Source: Collybiopsis luxurians FD-317 M1
Lineage: Eukaryota; Basidiomycota; Agaricomycetes; Agaricales; Omphalotaceae
Direction of reading: 5' to 3'
Assembly (NCBI GenBank): GCA_000827265.1
Contig: KN834784.1
Coordinates: forward strand, 400,587-464,586
Length of the DNA: 64,000 nucleotides
Each line of letters begins with the position of its first letter. The first letter of the stretch is position 1. The notes under the pieces were generated by a model that ran no database searches, was not told the DNA's origin, and saw only the letters and a list, made by a program, of their open reading frames with translations. The position numbers and the translations under genes were made by a program. Below are positions 22,935-34,852 of the stretch, one piece after another.

Positions 22935-24600
22935 ATACTAGTACATACGCTATGTGTCCAGATGTAGTTGGGCAGTTGAATCAATCAGGCTCTTATATCA
23001 CATTATCTGAGTCTTCCATTTTACTTTCTTGACTCATCGGACTTGAGGTATTCCAGAACCTCACATGATGGTAAAATTTCCCATCTGTTTGAAAACAATG
23101 CCGGCCAGGTCCCGCTATTTCAATGTTCTTTAACAAGCATGTAACACAACATTAGTAAGGGCTCTAAAGACTCTCAAACTTGCCAACTCATCAAGATGTT
23201 TATTCAACTTGTCTAAATCAAGAAAAGCTTTTCTATACCTATATTATTGGTGTCCATTCTGGTTCATCAACAATATTTAAGTTCATCTTACTATACACTG
23301 AACAAAAGAAAATTTCATTTTGGCATACATTGAGCAAGTGTGTAATATTGGATGATTTTTTGGTGATCATTTGATTGATTTACTATTCAGAGCTCTTGTT
23401 TGTGTTCACTTTACCCAGGCTGTACCTATCTCGGAGTTTCATTATGGGGGTATCTTTATTTCACTTGTATTCATAGCCCTTCAAAATGAGCCACCTTATT
23501 GAACTAGTTTTGACTGGACATTTCACTTAGCACTTTCTCGCTATGTTCTTACTTTACCAATACATTACACAAGCAGGTAAATATACGCACCATAGCAGTG
23601 TGTTATTATTTGCTTTATTACTTCAACTCAGTGCATACGGAATTTCTGTTGGACAATAGATTAATTACTACACCACTTACACAAAATTGAAAGGTAAAGA
23701 AGGTAAGACCAGAACTATGGTACCAGTATAAATACCTTATATCAAGGAATCGGCAGGCTTGAAGCCTCGCTTGGTTTAAAATGGTATCATTATGCTGTGT
23801 AACACTTGGAGACCATGCTATCGACGGCTTTTACGGGTGTCAAAAACTGTCCTTTATCGACCAATTTTGGTAATGTCAAGTATTAAATTTACAGCTGTGG
23901 CCTGTATGATTACAACTCAAATATAGCTTAGCAGAACCCTCAGATGTGTAGGCTAAAAGCAATTATGTGAACGCTAAAGACTCAAAGTTGCATAGCGAAG
24001 TGGGGAAGACCCTGAACGGAGGGCCGGAGGGTGGACATCAATTGCCAGAGAGCAGACAATAACCGCCGGACAATTGAGCACAACTGCCAAATAGCCGACG
24101 CCAAATCAACAGAAAGCGGTTATTCAATGCCTCACATTCCATCAATGGATGGCATAGAAATTGCTGTCAACAGAAAACGCCGCTCTGTATAGGATGGGTG
24201 TTGGCTGTCTGACCTACCAATCATCTTAGGTTCGAACTGTAGTAGTGTCTAGCCAGGAAACCAACCCAAAAGACCATTTATATTTTATATTGGCGCAAGA
24301 AGGGAAGATACGACGGAGAGGCGTGTGCAAGAAAAGGAGGGAACCGGTCGAAAAGATGGTGGTACCAAAACTGAGGTGCCAAAAAAACAGGGAGGGAAAC
24401 AAGTGTACTACAGGAACGAGGGGAGGGCGACGACGATAGTACGCTAGTACAAAGAGCGAAAGAAAAAGAAAGAAAAAGAATAAATGAAACAATTTTTCTA
24501 TACAATTTTTTAGCATACCTAGTACGAAGAGTGAAAGAAAAAGCAAGGGAAAAATACTACTACATTACAGTGTAAATACTCAAACTGAGACGTGGGATCC
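22935..24600. other. Intergenic DNA, no gene seen
   Basis: No supported gene. 24450-24550 is purine-rich low-complexity sequence (GAAAGAAAAAG repeats). Frames there are compositional artefacts. Confidence 0.4.
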
Positions 24601-25018
24601 AGCTACGGCGTTTACTCTCAAATGAGTGATGAGGAGCAGCATTTGAGTAACCTTTCATATGCGAATGAAACATATCGATATTCGCTTCCATTATGTCCGC
24701 CAAACCGTCGAGCAAAATGAAGTCGAGATTATCTACATTGCAACTGATCATATGGTTGCAGACCGTATGACCAAGTCTCTCGCATGCATTAAATTCAGTC
24801 ATTTTTGCGAAATTATGGGTGTGCACTACCAGCACAGTGAGGGGGAGTGTTAAGGTATGCACTGTTCCTATATCCCAACAGACTCTTTTCCTATTTACCA
24901 TAATGAGTACTTGAGTTGTAATATGTTTCCGATCGCTAGTTACAAGTTAGAATCCCTCCCTCCTTTCTTCTTCCTTACCTTTTACTTCTACAATCTATGT
25001 TATCCATACAAGACTACC
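24601..25018 (+). mobile_element. 3' tail of a Ty1/copia-type retrotransposon
   Basis: 24659-24853 encodes the last ~60 residues of a copia polyprotein: KHIDIRFHYVRQTVEQ, then YIATDHMVADRMTKSL, then KFSHFCEIMGV. This is the family's RNase H C-terminal pattern (KHIDIRYHFIRE... ADILTKPL). It is followed by a purine tract (GAGGGGGAGTG) and TGTTAAGG, the expected polypurine tract and LTR start. The putative LTR runs to about the point where segmental-duplication copy 2 begins. Upstream polyprotein is absent, so the element is truncated. Confidence 0.75.
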
Positions 25019-25132
25019 ACGGACTTAGATTGCTGATGCGAAGGTAATTTACAATAGTAATTTGTACACTCCCTAAGTCTTAAAATGACAATTGTGGATT
25101 CCTCGTCTCACAGCCATGGATACTTGATCCGG

Positions 25133-25576
25133 CACCCAATGCCACAATTATTGTTCACAATCTTTGGTGCTACCAAACAAATGATTGTGAACAATCCTTT
25201 GGGTGACCACCCTAAGATCAAGCAATGTTGCAGGCAGTTCCTGTTAGGGCTAGCAGAGCTAGCCCTAACATGCGGGAACTGTCTGCGACATTGCCAACAA
25301 ATGGCTCTATTGGGGGGTCGGGTAGGCGGTTAGGTGGTTAGATGGTTAGGGTTAGGGGTTAGGCTCGCGCCGAAGGTGCGCTGGGTTAGGGGTTAGGGGC
25401 ACCCGCGGGGTGCTCGCACTTCGCGCAAAAGGTTAGGGGTTAGGGTTAGGTTAGGGTTTAGGGTAGTTGATCTTATCTATTTTAGGGTGGCCTCGACTGG
25501 TGCAACCAAAGGATTGTGCACAGACATTCATTTGGTAGCACCAGTCAAATTGTGTGCAATATCTGTCACAGGGGCG
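25133..25576. mobile_element. TIR element carrying telomere-like repeats and a long hairpin
   Basis: Comparison with copy 1, which lacks it (TTATCCGGAAAC near 11310), shows a clean 444-bp insertion. Flanks are TGATCCGG (25125-25132) and AGATCCGG (25577-25584), an 8-bp duplication with one mismatch. Imperfect ~80-bp inverted repeats share GGTGCTACCAAA and ACAATCCTTTGG. Inside are a 12-bp perfect hairpin (TTGTTCACAATC and its complement), a ~33-bp stem hairpin at 25222-25294 with GGGCTAGC at its tip, and (25327-25462) irregular TTAGGG/TTAGGGG repeats broken by a CGCG-rich spacer. No frame is present. Confidence 0.75.
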
Positions 25577-25814
25577 AGATCCGGAAACATTGCTTATTGT
25601 CTATACAGTTTGAACCTTGTTAATAGTTCGAAACGTCATTATCTCTCACCTGTATGGTTTCTTCCACATTCTCACTGTCAATTAAGGCATGTGAATAAGT
25701 ATATGCCCAGCAATAAAAGCTCATATGACCAGCCAGTGTAAATCCCAAATTCCCCTCAAGAATCTGTGCGCTGATTTCCAGTGTAGACAAGACCTTGTAG
25801 ACACATCTGTAACA

Positions 25815-28011
25815 ATGTCTTCATCCATTATCAACGTGCTTTCTTTGGCGGTCTTCATCTTTTTTGTGCAACGACTTTGGATTCACTTCGCCGTTCATCG
25901 CCGTTTCCCGCTTCCCCCAGGACCCAAAGGGTGGCCATTAATAGGCAATCTGTTTGATCTCCCCAAAGAAAAGGCCTATGTAAGATATATGAACATGAGT
26001 GGAGAATATCGTTTGTGTTTTATTTGCCTTGTGTACTACGTTCTATGTCCAGTTCACCAATCGCCACACTGCTTTTACAGATTCTGATTTACTTTATTTC
26101 AATGCGGCCGGAACATCCTTGTTAATTCTCAACTCGTCAGAAGCTGCAAATGATTTATTGGTCAGAAGGTGGAAGATATATTCAGACAGGTAAGCCTTGT
26201 CGACGCATCTCTCGAAAAAGGCGCAATTGTTCATGATGGTGCAGACCTCCATTACCTATGGCTTCCCTGTAAGCAGCGAGGGGGAATTTATTAAACAGTC
26301 AATTAGATATTGAACAACCTTTTACACAGAGCAGGAGTGGACTTTTCGTTCGGATTACACTCCTATGGTGACAAGTGGCGCAGTGAGTATTCACTTCTTT
26401 ATGATTCAGTGCCGGACTGCGTGATACCTAAACGCCAGAGCACCGCTTGCTTTTCAAGCGGGAAATATCCGCGTTGAATCTTCAAACATACCAGAAGCCT
26501 CTGTTGCAAGAGAGCATGATTATGTTTCTGCACAACCTCCTTGAAACACCGCAGAAATTTGAAAGTCATATCCATCTGTGTGTCTCATCCCGCTCGCTCG
26601 ATTGCTCATTTTTGATGTTATCCTTAAAGCCTCTTTGGGGGGACGCTTCTTTCATCAGCATATGGCCTGTCCGTCGAAGACCTTCAGGATTATTATCTCA
26701 TGCTTGTCAAAGAAGGGATGCGGGCAGTAGCGGAAGTAACGATACCTGGGACATATATTGTGGACTTTTTTCCAGTACTGAAGTATCTTCCTGCGTGGTT
26801 TCCCGGTATAAGTTTCAAGAGAAAAGCTGCACAAGAAAGAGTGTATATTGACGGGATGGTTCATGAAACAATGTCATTTGTGAAGAAAAATATGGTGAGC
26901 AACATCAATAATACTGCATTTTTGCTGGCCTTGAATTCATGCTATGTATTTCACCAGAAAAATGGAACAGCTAAGTCGTCTATAGCATCCCGACAATTGC
27001 AAAAGATGCATAATGAAGGGACTTGGTCTGAAGAAGAGGAGACTGTGTTGAGGAACGTTTTGGGTGTTCTTTATGGAGGTTCGTTTCGATTGGCAGTGAA
27101 AGATACTCTCTTATGCTCGTTCTTAGCCGGAACTGATACGGTAAACGAGCAACGGCATCTCATGATACCTTTGCTGAAGCATCGCTTGCCCTTATATAGA
27201 CAGCTATCACCACAATGGACATTATTCTGGGCTTTCTTCTGAACCCTGATTCTTTGAAGAAGGGTCAGGCTGCAGTCGACGCGGCCTTGGGCTTCGATCG
27301 GCTTCCAGACTACGGAGATGAAGGAAAAATTCCTTATGTTGATGCAGTTGTAATGGAGGCATTGCGATGGCAGCCTGTGGCGCCGCTTGGTATGAATTTC
27401 CTTACAATCGGAAATTGCCTTTCTGATCTTGTCTTGGTGAAAAATTAGGTCTAGCTCATTACACTCGTAGTGCGGATATTTACAGAGGCCATTATATACC
27501 TGCCAACACTATTGTTCTCGAGAACACCTGGTTAGTACCGCTTCAGAATATGACACATGTTGCTGTACTTAAGACTTCATAATGTTTGCAGGGCCATTTT
27601 GCATGATCCTGCAACGTACGGTGAGGATGTGGACCAATTTCGCCCCGGACGTTTCCTCAATCCGGATGGAACGCTTAATAATGCTGTTCCTTACCCATCT
27701 GCAGCATTTGGATATGGAAGACGTACCTGTCCTGGGAAAAGTTATGCGCAGAGTGCGCTCTGGCTCACAGTGGCTTCATTGCTCTCTTGTTTTGATTTCT
27801 CCAAACCGGTGAATGAAAAAGGGGAGGAAATACACCTATCAGTGGATTATATTGACGGTCTGATTACGTACGTGCTGTTTTAGTCAAAACTGGTATACTC
27901 ATTGAAAATGTCCACAGGCATCCTTCAACCTTTGAATGCATCATTCGGCCACGGTCCAAGGTAGTTGAAAGACTGATTAGGCAGAAGAGAGAACAACAAG
28001 TGCTGTCGTAA
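25815..28011 (+). CDS. Cytochrome P450 (P450 A, copy 2)
   Basis: Paralogue of 11549-13733 with all twelve exons of identical length: 25815-26010, 26081-26189, 26245-26268, 26330-26382, 26439-26577, 26630-26894, 26958-27078, 27128-27141, 27200-27389, 27449-27530, 27592-27867, 27918-28011; 520 residues. The same motifs are present (PPGPKGWP, AGTDTT, EALR, FRPGRF, FGYGRRTCPG). Exons 11-12 are nearly identical to copy 1, while the middle exons (substrate-recognition regions) differ more. No lesion is visible. Function is as for copy 1, with possibly different substrate preference (inference). Confidence 0.85.
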
Positions 28012-28344
28012 ACCTTTTTGCTCTTGGCGAACTCTCCCTCCTTCCCGTATTGTAATCTAGTAATTCACTTCGATATCAATACCATGCTTCCGCCAATTAC
28101 GATTCGGCAATGGGATTCAGGTGACCAGATACGCTGAGAACAATTTCGCTCAAGGCTTCGAGATATTTTAAGACCACGAGGGTGATGAGAGACGCGAAAT
28201 AGGTTGGTCACTGTGACAGACGGAAGGGAAGAATGAGCGTTACCACGAAGGCGCCCAATGTGAGACCTTCACACCTTTCTGACCTGGTCTGTTGCTTTCT
28301 TTGTGAGCAACAAGCTGTAGGCAAGCAATTCACCCCTTTTTGAA
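28012..28344. other. Spacer between P450 A copy 2 and the P450 B remnant
   Basis: Matches 13734-14050 of copy 1, then jumps directly into the middle of P450 B exon 10, marking a deletion that removed the P450 B promoter and 5' two-thirds. Confidence 0.5.
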
Positions 28345-28891
28345 CAGTTTTTACATACCCGCCCATACTATCGTTTTGGGAAACACCTGGTTATACTCTC
28401 TCGGACTCATATTGCACATACCACCGTGCTTAACTACTACTCCGCTTTCAGGGCCATTTTGAACGGTCCAGCAACCTACGGTGAAGATGTAGACCAATTC
28501 CGCCCCGAGCGTTTCTTGAACTCGGACGGAACGACTAACAGCGCAATTCCTTATCCAACCGCAGCATTTGGATATGGGAGACGCATCTGTGCTGGGAAAA
28601 GTGTTGCGCAAAGTGCTCTCTGGCTCACAGTTGCTTCGCTGCTCGCCTGCTTTGATTTATCCAAGGCGGTGAATGCAGACGGAAAGGAAATTCATCCGTC
28701 TACGGATTACGTTGATGGTTTGATTATGTATGTGCTTTACTTCATACTGGTACAGTCAAAAAGGAAAAGTCGCTGAATGCAAATGCACACAGGCATCCTC
28801 CACCTTTTGAATGCACCATTCGGCCACGGTCTAAGGTAGTCGAAAAAGCTGATAAGGCAGAAGAGAGCGCAAGAAGTGTTGTCGTAAACAT
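28345..28891 (+). pseudogene. P450 B remnant: heme domain and C-terminus only
   Basis: Begins inside the exon matching YIPAHTIVLGNTW, followed by the heme exon (FRPERF, FGYGRRICAGKSVAQSALWL with the heme Cys) and the last exon (ECTIRPRSKVV, with a short frame change from an extra A). There is no start codon and no I-helix or N-terminal sequence. It is complementary to the copy 1 remnant, which keeps the start but loses the core. Confidence 0.8.
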
Positions 28892-29187
28892 TGTTCTTTT
28901 ACAGTTCTAGCTTATATTCCTTACTTTTTCTTTACCTTTTCATTCTGTATTCTAATTACTATCCGTATACATCGGACTTGGACTCTAAGAATACGTTCCG
29001 TCCACTACGCGTTTAAGGTTAGGGTTCGAAAATTTCGGTACCTTACGGGCGTCTAAATTATTTTTCGTGGTTTCGTCCCATCTCCCATTCGGCGCCTAGT
29101 GGCGCCCTTTTCGGACGCAATTATCCGTATAATCTCGCGCAACCATCCACCCCAAGTTTCCTCGAACCGTTAACGATCCAATTAGAA
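28892..29187. other. Spacer upstream of phosphotransferase copy 2
   Basis: Closely matches 14741-15037. No gene is seen. Confidence 0.4.
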
Positions 29188-31012
29188 ATGGGATACCTCC
29201 CCAACGAAAGGCTTCACCATTTGAAACAGTACTCGTATAAAGGCATTGACAAGTGAGTGTTCTTACGTGTTTTTCGTTCCAGTTAGACTCATTTTTCAGA
29301 TCTATTTTATCCAAGTACATTTTAAATTCATTCTGGACGTGGTTCGTCACACTATGGCCGACGTCTGTTGCCCCGAATGCTGTGGGTGGATTCTTGAAGT
29401 GGAGCGAGAATTTTTTATTGACACAGACACAGATAACACTTTCAGGACTTTGTATGGTCATCATCAACTTTCTAACGCTCCTGTATTATGACCCGAACTA
29501 TTGACTGAGAAAGGTGGGGTGCAGATTCCTCAGTGGATTTATTTAATGTAAGTGTCCCTGCTCGAACCAGCAGGAAGGCTTCTGAAACGACTTTTATTGT
29601 CACAGCTGGGGTATCGGGCTTTTCCTGTACCAGAGCTTTGATGCCATTGACGGGTTTGTTACTCTCTTTCCTTCGAATCTCTAAATACCCTAAATCGGAA
29701 TTATGCAGCAAGCAAGCTCGGCGGACGGGGATGGCAGGCCCATTAGGTGAAATGTTTGACCACGGTGTGTACTTTGTTAAAAATGGGAGTCGCTTATCTG
29801 ACTATTCACTTCCAGGATGTGACGCCTTAAACACCACCGTGAGCACCACTCGCATATCGCATTTCCTTTCCGACCTCACTCGCATTACAGCTTGAAGCTA
29901 TGCTTACTGCGCAAGCTCTCAATCTCGGCCGCTCATGGTGGACATTTGCTTCCCAGGCTGCCACCCTGGCAAACTTCTATTTGACGACATGGGAGGAATA
30001 CCATACCGGTGCGGTCAACGCCTTTCTGCTCATGCCCGACATCTAAACTTTTTTTCTGCAGGCTACCTATACCTTGGAGTGTTTTCTGGGCCTGTAGAAG
30101 GTATCTTGATTATTGTAGGAATATACATTGTGACAGCAGTTTTGGGTACGTCTCTCATTGCTCCTCACAACGAAACTAACCATTCCCGTCATGCAGGACC
30201 ATCAATCTGGGATACGCCCATCCTTGACTTCCTGCACCTCTCACACATCCCGTACATCTCCTCTACTATACCCAACATCGGATTAAATGTCTCGTTCATG
30301 GTCTTTGGCGCTTCTGTGATGGCATTCAACATTCTGAGCAACTATGCCAACGTCCGTGTCGCTATGCGTGAAGCTGGCAAATCGACCATCAAGCCGCTGC
30401 TGTTTCTTTTACCGTTTTTGTTCTCCGCGGGCGTGCAGTTGGCTTGGATTGGCCACCCAAAATTTTTCGACGCAGCTGGAAATGAATTCACGATCCTAGA
30501 ATCATCGCTCTTTGTGCCCTTTATGTGCGCATGGGGACTTTCATTTGCGCATCAGGTTGGAAAGATGATATTGGCGCATTTGACCAAAGGGCTGTTTCCA
30601 GTTTGGGATTGGGTGTTTTTAGCGAGTGTGGTTGGGGCGGTCGATGTGAATTTGCCGAGGATTTGTGGAATGTGAGTTTTCGTCCACCTGTTCTTATTCG
30701 TAAATATTGACGAATTGCTTTTCCTGGCTTTTTTTTCACCCTCCCCATTTTTATCACCTTCCCCTTTTCTATCACCATCCGAACAGTCCTCCAATAATCC
30801 AATCCACCCCGCGTACAATCTTCCTGTACGTCTACGCCACTCTGCTCATTTCGTTCATCGCCTATGCGAGATTTTGTACGCTGGTGATCAATGATATCAC
30901 GAATTTCATGGGGATTGCGTGTTTTACTGTGCGGAAGAAGGATGAGGAGGGTGTATGGAGGGATGCTGAGGAGGTTAAGGTGAATGGGGAGGGAATGAAG
31001 AAGGTTGTCTAG
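29188..31012 (+). pseudogene. Choline/ethanolamine phosphotransferase copy 2, frameshifted
   Basis: Same ten-exon structure as 15038-16845. In exon 3 one T is missing near 29502, so the codons YYDPNY are followed immediately by TGA where copy 1 reads TAT TTG ACT. Translation would stop at about residue 72, before the catalytic D-G-x2-A-R motif, which itself is intact downstream along with all later exons and splice sites. The lesion is thus recent or a sequencing error. All other exons align without indels, and substitutions are few. Confidence 0.75.
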
Positions 31013-31463
31013 AGTGCCGAGTTTGAACTGGTTGATAATATCATGAAATTTACGCGTACCCATATTTTATAAACGCGAATGGTGCATAGAACGAGATAGC
31101 GTGTTTATTCTTACTTTATTTCTTTCATACTTGTAGATGCGAATGCTCTGTTCATGGGTCCAGATAAACCAAGATGAGAGAATTTTTGATCTCCCTTTGA
31201 TATAGCGTTACTGGAGCAAAGGGTGGAGATAAGCTGTTTGAAAAGCCTTTCAAAAGCTTTCCACTCTCGCCGCTCAGAGCTACTTAATTCACTCTCGAAG
31301 TTTGGGTCAGTTGAACAACTGAGAGCTTCCAATCTTTGTAAAATAACAGCAATGATAGAAATAGATCAAATAGCAAGAATCATGGCTAGACTCTAAACTC
31401 ATATAGCACAGCAGGGGGATAAATCAAGAACGTCACAGTTGCAGCTTCAGTTGAGCAAGCCTC
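31013..31463. other. Intergenic DNA between convergent genes
   Basis: 3' flanks of the phosphotransferase copy and of the minus-strand secreted-protein gene. A minus-strand frame at ~31140-31330 (rich in S/E, with SSSERREWKAFERLFKQ) looks somewhat protein-like but has no supported start or splice partner. Confidence 0.35.
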
Positions 31464-32018
31464 TTAGTTGGAGATGCATTCATAAAGATCACATCCCAAA
31501 GCGTAGGAAGGTTTGGCCTACAATTGGAAAGGTTCAATATGTTTCAGGTGATTTGGAAAGAATCATGCTTACACCATCGCTAAAGATTGACCCCTTTTCA
31601 TCCACTCCACCGACAGTAATGTCAGAACGACCGCTCAGGCTGTTAAGAACATGAAGACTCAGTAACACAATAATTCAAACCTAGAGCTACCTATTTTGTC
31701 CAGAGACAGTAGCTGGAGCACTTGATGGAGTAATTGAATCACTTTGACTCTGAACGGAGATACTAATGACCCCTGGACTACCAATAAAACTTCAATGACA
31801 AGATAGCCCATGTTCGCTGCTTCAGACTTACCTATCTTGGACAGATACAGCAGGAACCAGTGAACTAGTAGTAAATGAGGTACCTGATCGTCAGCTGATT
31901 CAATATACTGGTCGCAAGCACAGGCGCACCTTTCTAGTTGTATATGAGCTGGATATCCATGCACTACCAGAATTTCGGTGAGAGTAAGACAAGTGATTTG
32001 GAAGAAAGCGATATGCAT
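31464..32018 (-). CDS. Small secreted protein, five exons
   Basis: Found by splicing on the minus strand: 32018-31909, 31864-31832, 31762-31691, 31639-31573, 31517-31464. Introns are 44-69 bp and all phases agree, giving 111 residues. The N-terminus MHIAFFQITCLTLTEILVV is a plausible signal peptide, followed by GYPAHIQ and a cysteine cluster (CACACD). The middle is Ser/Thr/Gln-rich. The C-terminus (YALGCDLYECISN) carries two more cysteines. No family is recognised. It may be a small secreted effector-like or cell-surface protein. A degenerate relic sits at the equivalent place in block copy 1. The short first intron (44 bp) is the weakest point of the model. Confidence 0.55.
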
Positions 32019-34852
32019 GTTGGAAGAAAAATTGTTTTGGAAAACTTTTTGTTGATACTCGAGCTCGTCATATTCCTCTTATATACCTTTATGAGCAACT
32101 TCTAAAAATCCTCTTGATCCAAAATTGGAGTCGGTCCCATTCCCCTGTACCTATATCAAAGTACGGAACCTATTCAGTACATGTTTGCCATTTTAACTGT
32201 CTTTTTCACATTAGGCGAACGGTCCCTGTATAAACGCTGATAAGTAAAATTTTTGATATCTATCAGAAATTGTACATGCTGTTGCAGGGGCCGCCGACTA
32301 TTATCCAAATCTGTACTGTTCCCCCTGAGGATTTAAGATAATCATCGAAACTTCGGGCCATCTTAGCCGTAGACCACGTAGGGTCTAGTTATTTGATTAC
32401 TTGTTATTTCCATGAAATATATATTTTACATTTATTAATCGCATTGTGAAAGCTGCTGAAAAACCGTCATTTAACTGTGTGTGGCAGTACTAGTACAGCA
32501 TAGTGAAAAATAATGACTGGCCGTTGATAATTCACCTTCTGGCTTCCCTGTGCTGCGACATCAGTATCTTCTCCCGGCGCCTCATTAAATCCCCCATTGC
32601 TTTTTATCAGTCGACGTAGAATCAAGAATCAAGAATCAAACCATGACAAAGGCACTCATAGATTCAAAAAGATGACTCACAGAAAATGACCATTGCATCG
32701 CGAGCCTAGGATTCAGAAGACATTTTAGTCACGTGACACCGTGACTGTATGAATAACTCCAGCCCCTAACAGTCTCCAGTTCCTTAATTTATCCAGTTAT
32801 ATATTACAGTCATTCCTGGGTATCCCTAACTGTGCTGAGCAAAATCCCATTAACCACACTTGGGCCATTCTACACAAAATAAGTTTGAAGATGTTTTCTT
32901 ATTGTCAAGAGGAGTCTTATCTGGAGTGGTGATGTGCGTAATTAGAGCTATCAGGTAAGAACACGATCGGTGCAATTTGGGCGGTTAAGTACCTGTCGTG
33001 TGGAGATACCGAATTTTGCCTCATTCACGTCTCACATTCTCCTCGCTTTCTCTCTGCGTGTCCGTTAAAATGTCTAATGTAGTATAGTGTTTAATGTAGA
33101 GGGTTTTGACGCTGAGCGCCCTGACGGTTTGATTCGCCCATAATCAATCATAACTTTCTTTTCACATACTCATTGCAATGCCATTAACGCACTGTGCATA
33201 TTTGCTCGCCCCTATCAATAAACTGACAACGATTCACTTTCCTTTTTATTTTCTTCCCGAATCCCTTTCTTTCCCCGAAGCTTCAGCTCTGCCCTGTGCC
33301 CAGCTCTATTAACATACTGCTTATAATTCCGCTGCTGGTGGACCTCGCGCCCTATTTGAAACCGCCAATAGATCTCGATTTAGTTTCATATTATCTGATG
33401 GCGATGCATTTCAGCCCGCCCCTTGCTAGCAACAACTGTTCGAGTCACTGCAGGCAGCATCAGCCTCACCTCATCAGCCTCCCTGGCCTTATTGCGCAGC
33501 CTGCTGCAAATGTCGCCGGTGCTAGTGCCTTGAATGCCCAACTAATGTTCAACTGCCAAAGGAACTGCCAAAGACTACTTATTTCTCTTTTTAAGGGGAT
33601 AGTGTAAGGGTATGTGTCAGGTGCCTTGAACTACTTAAGAATTTACACTTATCATTACAAAACCAAAAATCAACTTATGACCAACTGTTTGAGAATTCGT
33701 CAAAGCATTCAGTGACCTGTTGCGTGACGAACTGTTCTGATTCAGAACAGTAAAAATATGTTCCTGCATATTCTATTGCTCCGGAGTCCAGAAAGAATTT
33801 ATGGACTCGCCCTTATACCAGTCAGATTCTTATGGGCACCTAATGCAACTGTGGTGTCTTATCTTTATCTACGGTCAAAAAGCGCCTATTTTGTGCATGT
33901 GCTTTGAAATGGATTGCAATTTAAATGCCATCGACTTCCTCGGAATGTCAAGTGAGCTTTCAACGCCCTCCCCCTGCCCGGATCTCTACAGCTCTTCGTT
34001 CATCTAGCTTTCAGAGCTCACATTCGCATGCCATTAGCCATGTCGCACCGCCATATCACAACATCTGTCATATCGCCATATTTCAACATCATTTATCTGC
34101 CACCGAAGTTCTTGAACACTGTTGCAGACTCATTAGATGACTGCTCGTAGAACTTACATGATCATATAGTAGAAATTGATCGATCTTCTATTCTGGTGTC
34201 CAATGGGCGAATTTTTCCACTACAGCTCTTTCTGTTTTAGTGCTTGATTGTAACTGAGATTCTCTTAAGTTATGGAAGGCAAAATAACTCCAGAAAATTT
34301 TCAATCGGCGGAGAAGTCGAGGAATGACTAGAAATTTCAAATTTTCATGACTTTGTTTTGACACAATACACTAATTATTCAAGTGTCTTCCAAGGATGTC
34401 TCCGCAATCGGAACTGAGTGGTCAGACTATGATCTAGGATGTCGAATCTCGATTTACATGATCTATCCTTTGACAAAGGAAGCTACACCTCTTCTACTAA
34501 TTAACTCAGACGCCTTCCAGGGATATCTCGGCAAACTGATGCTCGGATCACCGTGAAATGTATGCCAACCCACTACATGATTCCTTCTTCTTCTAATGGT
34601 GGCCCTGGACATTTTTTTTTGAAACTGAAAGAATATCTATAGGGATCTATTTGAATACTTATAAGTTATAACTGCCAATCCGTATACCCTTTCATGAACA
34701 CAATTTTCCCTCCTTCCCCTATCGCTCCTGCAACCCTACTTGACCTCCCATCATTCATCTCACATATATTTTACCATTGGTACCATTCTCTACATATTTC
34801 ACTATACTCTAAAATTTCGCCTTTACTTTTGGCTGAGAAGGCATATCCTAAA
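32019..34852. other. Long gene-poor stretch within block copy 2
   Basis: About 2.8 kb with no supported gene. The first ~150 and last ~150 bases match copy 1; the ~2.3 kb between is absent there, so it was either inserted in copy 2 or deleted from copy 1. Frames such as 33296-33607 have no domain features. No terminal repeats could be found by eye. Confidence 0.4.

Noticed and set aside
24226..24546. Phe/Leu-rich minus-strand frames
   Set aside because: They are translations of a GAAAGAAAAAG low-complexity tract and do not represent membrane proteins.
25327..25462. TTAGGG-rich tract as a chromosome end
   Set aside because: The repeats are irregular, lie inside a TIR element and have normal genes on both sides; the empty site in copy 1 shows insertion.
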